42,907 nucleotides of DNA from Geminicoccaceae bacterium. GTDB taxonomy: Bacteria > Pseudomonadota > Alphaproteobacteria > Geminicoccales > Geminicoccaceae. The stretch spans positions 1 through 42,907 of the forward strand of contig JANWZN010000008.1 of the NCBI GenBank assembly GCA_025054575.1, given 5' to 3'. Position numbers and translations under genes: made by a program. Under the pieces are notes generated by a model that saw only the letters and a list, made by a program, of their open reading frames with translations, had not been told where the DNA came from and ran no database searches. Below, piece by piece: positions 13,898-20,898 of this stretch (position 1 is its first letter; each line of letters opens with the position of its first letter).

Positions 13898-14514
13898 GCC
13901 CCCACGGACCTCTGCGCGTCGGCATCGGCGGCCCCGTCGGATCCGGCAAGACGGCGCTCTGCGAAGCGCTCTGCAAGGCGCTGCGCGACCGCTACGACAT
14001 GGCGGTCATCACCAACGACATCTACACCAAAGAGGACCAGCGGATCCTGACCGAGGCCGGGGCCCTGCCGGCCGAGCGGATCTTGGGCGTGGAGACGGGC
14101 GGCTGCCCGCACACCGCCATTCGCGAGGACGCCTCGATCAATCTCGCCGCCGTGGCGGAGATGCGCCGGCGCTTCCCCGGCCTCGAGCTCTTGCTGATCG
14201 AATCGGGCGGCGACAATCTGGCCGCCACCTTCAGCCCCGAGCTCGCCGACCTCACGATCTACGTGATCGACGTGGCCGAGGGCGAAAAGATCCCGCGGAA
14301 GGGCGGACCGGGTATCACCCGCTCGGATCTTCTGGTCGTCAACAAGATCGACCTCGCCCCGCACGTCGGTGCCCGGCTCGAGGTCATGGCGGCCGACGCC
14401 CGGCGCATGCGCGGCGAACGGCCCTTCGTCATGACCAACCTCAAGACCGGCGAGGGCCTCCAGGAGGTCGTGACGTTCCTCGTCCGTGCGGGTGGTCTGC
14501 CGCCGCGGAGCTGA
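13894..14514 (+). CDS. ureG: Urease accessory GTPase UreG
   Basis: 206-residue SIMIBI GTPase that powers nickel insertion. Motifs are the P-loop GGPVGSGKT (12-20), the Ni-binding CPH (C71-H73) in [28 protein letters not shown], and the guanine-specificity NKIDL. The start chosen is GTG at 13894, overlapping the ureF stop (GTGA). It gives the usual UreG length and [17 protein letters not shown]; an earlier in-frame ATG at 13849 would add 15 non-homologous residues. Last gene of the urease operon. No urea transporter or nickel permease is found in the window. Confidence 0.95.
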   Translation: MSPHGPLRVGIGGPVGSGKTALCEALCKALRDRYDMAVITNDIYTKEDQRILTEAGALPAERILGVETGGCPHTAIREDASINLAAVAEMRRRFPGLELLLIESGGDNLAATFSPELADLTIYVIDVAEGEKIPRKGGPGITRSDLLVVNKIDLAPHVGARLEVMAADARRMRGERPFVMTNLKTGEGLQEVVTFLVRAGGLPPRS

Positions 14515-14521
14515 ACGCTGC

Positions 14522-14551
14522 GGGCCGCGCGACGCGGGGCCGCGCGACGCG
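14522..14551. repeat. 15-bp tandem repeat (two copies) after ureG
   Basis: GGGCCGCGCGACGCG occurs twice back to back (14522-14536, 14537-14551), just downstream of the urease operon and 70 bp before the next start. It is GC-only and could fold, but it is not a clear terminator. Confidence 0.8.
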
Positions 14552-14620
14552 CGAGCGGTGGTTGCCTCGCCCGCCTCGAGCGCTTAAGGCGCCGCGCGGA
14601 AACTTCAGGGAGGAAGGGCC

Positions 14621-15403
14621 GTGCCGCGCTTCGCCGCCAATCTCTCGATGATGTTCACCGATGCGCCGTTCCTGGAGCGCTTCGCGCGCGCCGCGGCGGC
14701 GGGCTTCGAGGCGGTCGAGTTCCTCTTCCCCTACGAGCACCCGAGGGAGGCGATCGCGGCGGAGCTCGAGCGGCACGGGCTCGTCCAGGCGCTGTTCAAC
14801 CTGCCGCCCGGCGATTTCGCCCGGGGCGAGCGGGGGATCGCCTCGCTGCCGGGGCGCGAGGCGGAGTTCCGCGACGGCGTCGAGACGGCGCTGCGCTACG
14901 CCGAGGCCACAGGCTGCCGGACGCTGCACTGCATGGCGGGGCTTTTGCCGGAAGCGGCCGACCGGGCCCGCCACGAGGCGGTCTATGTCGACAATCTACG
15001 CTATGCCGCCCGGCGCTGCGGCGAAGCCGGGATCACGCTCGTGATCGAGCCGATCAACACGCGCGACATCCCGGGCTATTTCCTGAATTACCAGGCCCAG
15101 GCGCGGCGGATCGTCGAGGCGGTGGGCGAGCCCAACCTCAAGCTCCAGCTCGACCTCTATCACTGCCAGATCATGGAGGGCGATCTCGCCCGTCACATCG
15201 AGGCCTATGCCGACATCACCGCCCACGTGCAGATCGCGGGCGTGCCCGAGCGGCACGAGCCCGACGTCGGCGAGATCTACTATCCGTATCTCTTCGACGT
15301 CCTCGATCGGGTCGGCTATGCGAGCTGGGTCGGCTGCGAGTACCGGCCGAAGGGCCGGACCGAGGACGGACTCGGCTGGTTCGCGCCGTACCGCAGGCGG
15401 TGA
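14621..15403 (+). CDS. otnI: Hydroxypyruvate isomerase / 2-oxo-tetronate isomerase (TIM-barrel)
   Basis: 260-residue xylose-isomerase-like TIM barrel of the Hyi/YgbM/OtnI family. The start MPRFAANLSMMFTDAPFLER, the metal-binding VIEPINTRDIPGYFL (E143), LKLQLDLYHCQ (D178), HVQIAGVPERHEP (Q204) and WVGCEYRP (E240) are all present. Family members interconvert hydroxypyruvate and tartronate semialdehyde, or 2-oxo- and 3-oxo-tetronates. The OtnK and OtnC genes 600 bp away favour the OtnI role. GTG start with GGGAGGAAGGGCC upstream. Hyi versus OtnI substrate cannot be decided from sequence alone. Confidence 0.87.
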   Translation: MPRFAANLSMMFTDAPFLERFARAAAAGFEAVEFLFPYEHPREAIAAELERHGLVQALFNLPPGDFARGERGIASLPGREAEFRDGVETALRYAEATGCRTLHCMAGLLPEAADRARHEAVYVDNLRYAARRCGEAGITLVIEPINTRDIPGYFLNYQAQARRIVEAVGEPNLKLQLDLYHCQIMEGDLARHIEAYADITAHVQIAGVPERHEPDVGEIYYPYLFDVLDRVGYASWVGCEYRPKGRTEDGLGWFAPYRRR

Positions 15404-15427
15404 GCCGGGCCGCGAGACCGGCGGCGC

Positions 15428-15976
15428 TCAGAGCTCGGTGTTGCGGTAGAGCCGGTCGAGGGCGATGCGGTCCTCGAGCACCCGGCTCTCGAAGCCGGCG
15501 GCACCCAGGAAGTCGCGGGCCGACCAGCCGTCGACCTCGCGCCACCAGACCTGGACGCAGCGCCGTTCGGAATCGACGAGCCAGATCTCGGCGACCGAGG
15601 GCAGAGCCTTGTAGTCGTCGAGCTTCCTGCCCTTGTCCTGGGCGCGCGTGCCGGGCGAAAGCACCTCGACGATCAAGAGCGGATCGCGGACCGTCTGCTC
15701 GCGCGAGGGCCTGCAGGTCATAACGACGTCGGCGACATAGAAGGTGTCGTCACTCACCTGGACGCCGCCCTCGACTTGGACCCGGCAGGGAGGACGACGC
15801 TCGATCCGACGGTCGATCTCGCCCCAACAATTGCCCGCGATCGTGCCGTGGTCGTTGCTGCCGGCCGCCATCATGCGGATGCGGCCGTCGACGAGCTCGT
15901 AGCGCCGGTCGGACTCCCCCTCGAAGCGGAGGAACTCGGCCACGGTCATCGGCAGGTCTTCGAGACTGGTCGCCAT
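15428..15976 (-). CDS. Uma2-family (DUF820) PD-(D/E)xK nuclease-like protein
   Basis: 182-residue Uma2 protein. The fold's signature is visible: YELVDGRIRMM near the N-terminus, ADVVMTC with D83, LLIVEVLSPGT with E104, then RAQDKGRKLDDYKALPSVAEIWLVD. These match the restriction-endonuclease-like core (D, E and downstream K/Y). Biological role is unknown; the family is widespread and often multicopy in cyanobacteria and some Proteobacteria, and is associated with mobile DNA in some genomes. It sits as a single gene between otnI (convergent, 24 bp away) and otnC (24 bp upstream, same strand), so it may be an insertion into the acid-sugar cluster. Confidence 0.88.
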   Translation of the reverse strand: MATSLEDLPMTVAEFLRFEGESDRRYELVDGRIRMMAAGSNDHGTIAGNCWGEIDRRIERRPPCRVQVEGGVQVSDDTFYVADVVMTCRPSREQTVRDPLLIVEVLSPGTRAQDKGRKLDDYKALPSVAEIWLVDSERRCVQVWWREVDGWSARDFLGAAGFESRVLEDRIALDRLYRNTEL

Positions 15977-16000
15977 GACGGGGACGCTAGCATGCGCGGA

Positions 16001-16639
16001 TCAGCCGGGGAACCGGCGGCGCAGCTCCGCGACCTGCTCGGCGCTCAAGGGCCGGATCGGTCGGCCCTGGAGATGGACGAAGAGCTTGGCGGTCTCCTCG
16101 AGCTCCTCGATCGCGTAAGCGGCGGCCTCGAGCGAGGATCCCGCGACCACCGGCCCGTGATTGGCGAGCAGGACCGCGTGGTGACGGTCGGCTACCGCCT
16201 CGACCGCGCTCCCGAGCGCCGGATCGCCCGGCGGAATGTAGGGCAAGAGCTTCAGCCGGCCGACCCGCATGACATAGTAGGCCGTCAAGGGCGGGATCGG
16301 CTCCTCCGGATCGAGCCCGTCCAGGAGGCTCACCGCGACCGACCAGGTGGAGTGCAGGTGCACGACCGCGCCGGCCGTGGGCCGGGCCCGGTACATGCCG
16401 AGGTGCATCGGCACCTCCTTGGTCGGCGGATCGCCGTCGACCGGCCGACCGGACTCGTCGAGACGAGCGAGCCGGGCGGGGTCGAGATCGCCAAGGGCGA
16501 CGTTGGTCGGCGTCGCGAGGAAGCCGCCGTCGCTCAGACGGACCGAGAGATTGCCGGAACTGCCGAAAGTGAGACCGCGTTCGAACAGCGAGCGGCCGAT
16601 CCGGCAGATGGCCTCGCGCAGCCGCGCCTGCTCGCTCAC
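16001..16639 (-). CDS. otnC: Class II aldolase-family 3-oxo-tetronate 4-phosphate decarboxylase
   Basis: 212-residue class II aldolase/adducin-fold enzyme. The metal site is complete: E75 (TKEVPMHLGMY), H94 and H96 (VVHLHSTWS) and H161 (LLANHGPVV). SSGNLSVRLSDGGFLATPTN is the phosphate-binding N-terminus. In OtnC the substrate is a 3-oxo-tetronate 4-phosphate, decarboxylated to dihydroxyacetone phosphate. Assignment rests on coupling to the DUF1537 kinase otnK upstream: the GTG start and the otnK TGA share GTGA. On its own it could be taken for a fuculose-phosphate-type aldolase. Confidence 0.9.
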   Translation of the reverse strand: MSEQARLREAICRIGRSLFERGLTFGSSGNLSVRLSDGGFLATPTNVALGDLDPARLARLDESGRPVDGDPPTKEVPMHLGMYRARPTAGAVVHLHSTWSVAVSLLDGLDPEEPIPPLTAYYVMRVGRLKLLPYIPPGDPALGSAVEAVADRHHAVLLANHGPVVAGSSLEAAAYAIEELEETAKLFVHLQGRPIRPLSAEQVAELRRRFPG

Positions 16640-17907
16640 GGCATCGCCTCGAGCGCGCGCAGGAAAAAGTCGCGTCGGCCGAAATTGCCGCTTTTCAAGG
16701 CGAGCGCGAGGCGCGGTCCTCGGCCGATCGTCACCGTGGCCGGCACGCCGGGATCGATCTGTGGGCCGATCGCGAGCCCCTCGATCGCGAGAGCCTTGAC
16801 GACCGCACCACTGGTCTCGCCGCCCGCCACCACGAGCCGGCGCACGCCCGATGCCACGAGCTCGCGGGCGATCGCGGCCATCGCCTCCTCGACGACCGCG
16901 CCGGCACGATCGCGGCCCAACCGTTCTTGCACGCGGCGGACCTCTTCGGGCGGCGCGCTCGCGTAGATCAACACGGGTCCCGTCGGCAGATGCTCTCGCG
17001 CCCAGGCGATCACCTCGCGCACCTCCTCGCCTTTCGCCAAGGCGAGCGGATCGAGCCGTCGCGCCGGACGGTGTTCGCGAAAAGCCTCGATCTGGCCGAG
17101 GGTGGCGGCCGAGCAGGAGCCGGCCAGCACGAGCGCGGGACCGGGTACCGGGGGCAGAGCTGCGGCCTCGGCCCCGCGCTCGGGCAAAAGGCCCTGGCGG
17201 CGGAAGTTGGCGGGCAGGCCCATGGCGACGCCGGAACCGCCGGTGACCAACGGGTGATCGGCCACGGCCTCGCCGATCGCGAGCAGGTCCGCGTCCTCGA
17301 GGCAGTCGACGATCGCCCAGCGGAAGCCCTCGTGGCGCAGGGCGGTGAGGCGGTCGCGGATGAAGGCGGCGCCGCGGCGGACGCTCGGCCAGGCCACCAA
17401 CCCCACCTTTCGCGGCGTTTGCCGGCCGAGCACCCGGACGAGGTCCGGATCCGTCATGGGTGTGAGCGGGTGGTGGGCCATGTGGGTCTCGGAAAGGAGG
17501 CGATCGCCCACGAAGAGGTGGCCCATGTAGATGGTCCGGCCGGTCTCGGGGAAGGCCGGGCAGGCGATGGCGATAGCGGCGTCCACCCGGTCGGCGAGCG
17601 CGTCGCCGACCGGGCCGATATTGCCCTCGGGGGTGCTGTCGAAGGTCGAGCAATATTTGAAGAAAACCTGCCGGGCACGCTGCCGCTGCAGCCATTCGAG
17701 CGCTTCGAGGGAGAGGGCCACCGCCTCTTTGGCCGGCACCGTTCGCGATTTGAGGGCGATCGTGATCGCATCGACCTCGTCGAGCTCGAGGTCGCCGCGC
17801 GGCACCCCGATCAGCTGGACCGTCCGCATGCCGTTCCGGACCAGCATGTTGCAGAGATCGGTCGCACCCGTGAAATCGTCGGCGATCGCACCCAACAAGA
17901 GCGGCAT
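16636..17907 (-). CDS. otnK: 3-oxo-tetronate 4-kinase (DUF1537 / OtnK)
   Basis: 423-residue four-carbon acid-sugar kinase. The N-terminal substrate domain begins with GAIADDFTGATDLCNMLV, the DUF1537 signature, and continues with FFKYCSTFDSTPEGNIGPVGDAL and the PAFPETGRTIYMGHLFVG block (both quoted in part). The C-terminal ATP domain has VLAGSCSAATLGQI, VVAGGETSGAVVKAL and the terminal LALKSGNFGRRDFFLRAL. The ATG at 17907 has GGGAGGGGAGG upstream; longer frames upstream of it are not conserved. First gene of otnK-otnC. With otnI it forms the set described for 2-oxo/3-oxo-tetronate or threonate-like acid use, ending in DHAP. Confidence 0.92.
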   Translation of the reverse strand: MPLLLGAIADDFTGATDLCNMLVRNGMRTVQLIGVPRGDLELDEVDAITIALKSRTVPAKEAVALSLEALEWLQRQRARQVFFKYCSTFDSTPEGNIGPVGDALADRVDAAIAIACPAFPETGRTIYMGHLFVGDRLLSETHMAHHPLTPMTDPDLVRVLGRQTPRKVGLVAWPSVRRGAAFIRDRLTALRHEGFRWAIVDCLEDADLLAIGEAVADHPLVTGGSGVAMGLPANFRRQGLLPERGAEAAALPPVPGPALVLAGSCSAATLGQIEAFREHRPARRLDPLALAKGEEVREVIAWAREHLPTGPVLIYASAPPEEVRRVQERLGRDRAGAVVEEAMAAIARELVASGVRRLVVAGGETSGAVVKALAIEGLAIGPQIDPGVPATVTIGRGPRLALALKSGNFGRRDFFLRALEAMP

Positions 17908-17966
17908 GGCCTCCCCTCCCCCGGCGGCCTCCGCTCTAGACGATTCGCCGGGCCGGCGGGAGACCT

Positions 17967-17994
17967 CTTGAACGGGCTGCGCTCTTCCCCATCT
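17967..17994 (+). promoter_or_regulatory. Sigma32 (RpoH)-type heat-shock promoter for hsp20
   Basis: CTTGAA at 17967-17972, a 14-nt spacer, then CCCCATCT at 17987-17994. This matches the RpoH consensus (CTTGAA, 13-17 nt, CCCCATNT) at essentially every position, and it lies about 100 bp upstream of a small heat-shock gene. Transcription would start near 18001, leaving a 5' leader of roughly 95 nt. Confidence 0.87.
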
Positions 17995-18047
17995 CAAGCG
18001 CCGGGTGGATGCCGAAATCGGGTCCGCCCGTAGAGTGAAGTGGCGTG

Positions 18048-18088
18048 TCCATCGTGGAGCGCCGAACCCGTCGCGATCGCTCAATGGA
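18048..18088 (+). promoter_or_regulatory. Possible RNA-thermometer hairpin covering the hsp20 Shine-Dalgarno
   Basis: In the leader, TCCAT (18048-18052) can pair with ATGGA (18084-18088), which includes part of the GGAGG ribosome-binding site. GAGCG (18057-18061) can pair with CGCTC (18078-18082) inside it. Such SD-masking stems are typical of ROSE-like thermometers on alphaproteobacterial small-Hsp mRNAs. This is inferred by eye, with no energy calculation. Confidence 0.4.
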
Positions 18089-18095
18089 GGATCAG

Positions 18096-18536
18096 ATGAC
18101 GACGATCGATCTCCGCCCTTTCTACCGCACCGTGCGTGACTTCGACCGCCTGGCGAGCCGGCTCGTCTCGAGCGTGGCTGCGGTCGACACCGGTCCGGCG
18201 CACGACATCCTTGAAACCGGCACCGATCGTTACGCGATTCAGCTCGCCGTGCCCGGCTGGAAGCAGGAGGAGCTCACCATCTCGGTCGAGAACGGCGTGC
18301 TCACGGTCAAAGGCGAGCCCGCGGCCGAGAAGGGCGAGGTTCGCTATCTGCAGCGCGGCATCGTTCGCCAGGCCTTCGAGCGCCGTTTCGCCTTGGCCGA
18401 GCATGTCGAGGTCAAGGGTGCGAAGCTCGAGAACGGCATTCTCTCGATCGAGCTCGCCCGCGAGCTGCCCGAGGCCTTGAAGCCGCGGATCGTCCCGATT
18501 TCGGTCGAGACGGCTTCGGTCGCCAAGGCGGCCTGA
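18096..18536 (+). CDS. Hsp20/alpha-crystallin small heat-shock protein
   Basis: 146-residue IbpA-like chaperone holding unfolding proteins in the cytosol. The alpha-crystallin domain covers about 38-130, with YAIQLAVPGWKQEELTISVE, LTVKG, a FERRFALAEHVEV strand, and GAKLENGILSIELARELPE, the A-x-x-x-n-G-v-L block. The C-terminal KPRIVPIS supplies the I-x-I/V-like oligomerisation motif. The start is the ATG at 18096 (GGAGG 5 nt upstream); an in-frame ATG at 18084 overlaps the SD itself and is less likely. An RpoH-type promoter lies upstream and a DnaJ-class gene follows. Confidence 0.93.
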   Translation: MTTIDLRPFYRTVRDFDRLASRLVSSVAAVDTGPAHDILETGTDRYAIQLAVPGWKQEELTISVENGVLTVKGEPAAEKGEVRYLQRGIVRQAFERRFALAEHVEVKGAKLENGILSIELARELPEALKPRIVPISVETASVAKAA

Positions 18537-18579
18537 CCCCCGGGGCGCTTGATCCCGTCCGAGGCTCGTGAGAGGCATG

Positions 18580-18605
18580 GGGGCGGCGGCCACGGTCGCC
18601 GCCCC
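18580..18605 (+). terminator. Strong GC hairpin between hsp20 and the dnaJ-like gene
   Basis: GGGGCGGCG (18580-18588) is complementary to CGCCGCCCC (18597-18605) across an 8-nt loop that can pair further. There is no T-tract. It may act as a terminator or attenuator lowering co-chaperone expression relative to hsp20, or as a processing/stability element. Confidence 0.5.
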
Positions 18606-18628
18606 TCCGGCCGTTCGGAGATCTGATC

Positions 18629-19558
18629 ATGAGCCGCTCGCTCTACGACGAGCTCGGCGTCTCGCGGACCGCGAGCGAGGAGGAGATCGCGAAGGCGTTC
18701 CGCCGGCTCGCGAAGACCTGCCATCCCGACCTCCACCCCGGCGACAAGAAGGCCGAGGAAAAGTTCAAGCGGATCTCGGCGGCCTACGAGATCCTGTCCG
18801 ACAAGACCAAGCGGGCGCGCTACGATCGCGGCGAAATCGACGAGCAGGGCCGCGAGCGTGCCTTCGCCCAGGGCGGCTTCCACCCCGGAGCCGGCGCGGG
18901 CGGTGCGCGGTTCGAGTTCGGCGGGCCGGGCGGGATCAATTTCGAGGAGATCTTGGGCGATCTCTTCGGCGGCGCTCGACGCCGGGCCGGCCGCGGCGGC
19001 CCCTTCGCGGGCGGGTTCGCCGGGGCCGGTCCGTTCGCCGGCGGCTTCGCCGGCGGCACGGGCGAAGACGTCAAGGTCACGACCGAGGTCGATTTCCTCA
19101 CGGCCGCGCGCGGCGGCACCCGGCGGGTCGTGCTGCCCGACGGAAGCGCGGTCGACCTCACGATCCCGGCCGGCACGAGCGAGGGCACCGTGCTGCGGCT
19201 CAAGGGCAAGGGCCAGCCCGGTCCGGCCGGTCCCGGCGACGCGCTGGTCGAAGTCAAGGTCGCACCGCACCCGCTCTTTCGCCGCGAGGGGCTCGACGTC
19301 GTGATCGACCAGCTCGTCCCGCTCGCCGTCGCGGTCAAAGGCGGGAAGGTGCGCGTGCCCACCCTCGACGGCGAGGTGGCGCTGACCGTCCCGCCGCGTA
19401 CGAGCTCGGGCAAGATGCTCCGGCTCAAGGGCAAAGGCATCAAAGACCCGCGCACGGGTCGGCAGGGCGACCAGCTCGTCCGCGTGCTGATCGAGCTGCC
19501 GATGGAGCGCGAGCTCTTGGAGCTGATCGAGCGCTGGGCCGAGCACCGCGCGGCTTGA
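18629..19558 (+). CDS. DnaJ C-terminal-domain co-chaperone (CbpA-like, no zinc finger)
   Basis: 309-residue type II J-protein that stimulates DnaK ATPase. The J domain (1-65) has the HPD motif at 32-34 (CHPDLHPG) and AYEILSDKTKRARYD. A G/F-rich linker follows (about 75-150) containing tandem PFAGGFAG-type repeats. The DnaJ C-terminal substrate domain (about 150-309) has LTIPAGTSEGTVLRLKGKG and RTSSGKMLRLKGKGI. The four CxxCxGxG zinc repeats of canonical DnaJ are absent, so it is CbpA-like. It lies 92 bp after hsp20 in the same direction and is probably heat-regulated with it. Confidence 0.93.
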   Translation: MSRSLYDELGVSRTASEEEIAKAFRRLAKTCHPDLHPGDKKAEEKFKRISAAYEILSDKTKRARYDRGEIDEQGRERAFAQGGFHPGAGAGGARFEFGGPGGINFEEILGDLFGGARRRAGRGGPFAGGFAGAGPFAGGFAGGTGEDVKVTTEVDFLTAARGGTRRVVLPDGSAVDLTIPAGTSEGTVLRLKGKGQPGPAGPGDALVEVKVAPHPLFRREGLDVVIDQLVPLAVAVKGGKVRVPTLDGEVALTVPPRTSSGKMLRLKGKGIKDPRTGRQGDQLVRVLIELPMERELLELIERWAEHRAA

Positions 19559-19587
19559 GCCGCGCAAGGGCCGGCCCCGAGGCGGGG

Positions 19588-20775
19588 TCAGCTGCGCGTC
19601 GCAAGCGGCGGTCCCAGCCGCCAGACGGCGGCGCGCGCGGTATCGTCCAGGAGGTAGAGGGCACCGTCGGGGCCGACGCGCACGTCGCGGATGCGGCCGA
19701 CATCGCCCTGCAGCAGGCGATGCTCGCGGACCACCTTGCGGCCGTCGAGCTCGAGCCGCACGAGCATCTGCCCGGCGAGCGCACCGACGAACAGGCTGCC
19801 CTTCCAGCCCGGGATGGCATCGGCGTCGTAGAACGCCATACCCGAAGGCGCGATCGATGGGGTCCAGACCCAGATCGGGTCCGTCACGCCGGGCATCGTC
19901 TTGCCGCGACCGATCGGCAGCCCGGAATAGTCGACACCGTGGGTCACGAGCGGCCAACCGTAATTGGCCCCCTTCTCGATGACATTGATCTCGTCGCCAC
20001 CGCGCGCCCCGTGCTCGTGCTCCCAGAGCTCGCCGGTCCACGGGTTGAGCGCCATGCCTTGCGCGTTGCGGATGCCGTAGGCCCAGATCTCGGGCCGCAC
20101 GCCGGCCCGCCCGACGAACGGATTGTCGCTCGGCACGCCACCGTCCGGCTCGATCCGGATGATGGTGCCGGCGAGATCGTCGAGCTTTTGCGCACGATCC
20201 ATCTCGCCGCGATCCCCCGTCGACACGTAGAGCTTGCCGTCACGGCCGAAGACCAGCCGCGAGCCGAAGTGACGGCCGCCGGTGCCCGGCGGATCGGCGG
20301 TCAGGATCACCTGGAGGTCGGCGAGCCGGTGGCCGTCCAAGCGGCCGCGTGCCACCCGGGTCGCGGCACCGTTGCCGACCGGTGCCGCGTAAGCGAGGTA
20401 GACGAGGCGGCTCGCCGCGAAGTCGGGAGCGAGCGCGACGTCGAGCAGCCCGCCCTGGCCACGGGCCCAGACCTGCGGCACGCCCTCGATCGGGCGGGGA
20501 TCGAGCCGCCCCGACCGGTCGACCAGCCGCAGGCGCCCGGGTCGTTCGGTGACCAGCGCGCCGCCGTCCGGCAGGAACGCCAGCCCCCAGGGATGTTCGA
20601 GCGGGCCCGCGAGCCGCGCGAGCTCGAGTTCCATCCCGTCGATCCGCAAGAGCTCGCGACCCTCGGCGGCGAGCGCGCTCGCACCCACCCCGACCTGCAT
20701 CCCGCCGCAGGACGTGGCGAAGCTGCCGAACACCGCGAGCGTGGGTAGCGTGCCGAGCAGGGTGCGACGGCGCAT
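19588..20775 (-). CDS. PQQ-dependent sugar (glucose/sorbosone) dehydrogenase-like exported protein
   Basis: 395-residue six-bladed beta-propeller of the GSDH/YliI family, oxidising aldose sugars with PQQ in the periplasm. Motifs are LEHPWGLAFLPDGGALVTERPGRL, GQGGLLDVALAPDF, GGRHFGSRLVFGRDGKLYVSTGDRG (quoted in part), IWAYGIRNAQGMALNP, ELWEHEHGARGGDEIN and NYGWPLVTHG. The N-terminus MRRRTLLGTLPTLAVFGSF is a Tat-like leader, with a Cys at residue 23 that may instead be a lipidation site. GGAGAAGGATC precedes the ATG. It is convergent with the dnaJ-like gene and divergent from the ligase at 20899. Confidence 0.88.
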   Translation of the reverse strand: MRRRTLLGTLPTLAVFGSFATSCGGMQVGVGASALAAEGRELLRIDGMELELARLAGPLEHPWGLAFLPDGGALVTERPGRLRLVDRSGRLDPRPIEGVPQVWARGQGGLLDVALAPDFAASRLVYLAYAAPVGNGAATRVARGRLDGHRLADLQVILTADPPGTGGRHFGSRLVFGRDGKLYVSTGDRGEMDRAQKLDDLAGTIIRIEPDGGVPSDNPFVGRAGVRPEIWAYGIRNAQGMALNPWTGELWEHEHGARGGDEINVIEKGANYGWPLVTHGVDYSGLPIGRGKTMPGVTDPIWVWTPSIAPSGMAFYDADAIPGWKGSLFVGALAGQMLVRLELDGRKVVREHRLLQGDVGRIRDVRVGPDGALYLLDDTARAAVWRLGPPLATRS

Positions 20776-20898
20776 GATCCTTCTCCTCGCTGCAAAGCGA
20801 CCGCGATCGGCCACCGGCTCGACCGCACTCCCGCAAGATAGTCTTGCCGAGCCCGGCGGGAACCTGCTTGAGGACGCGCAAGCGCGAGCGGAGGCTCC

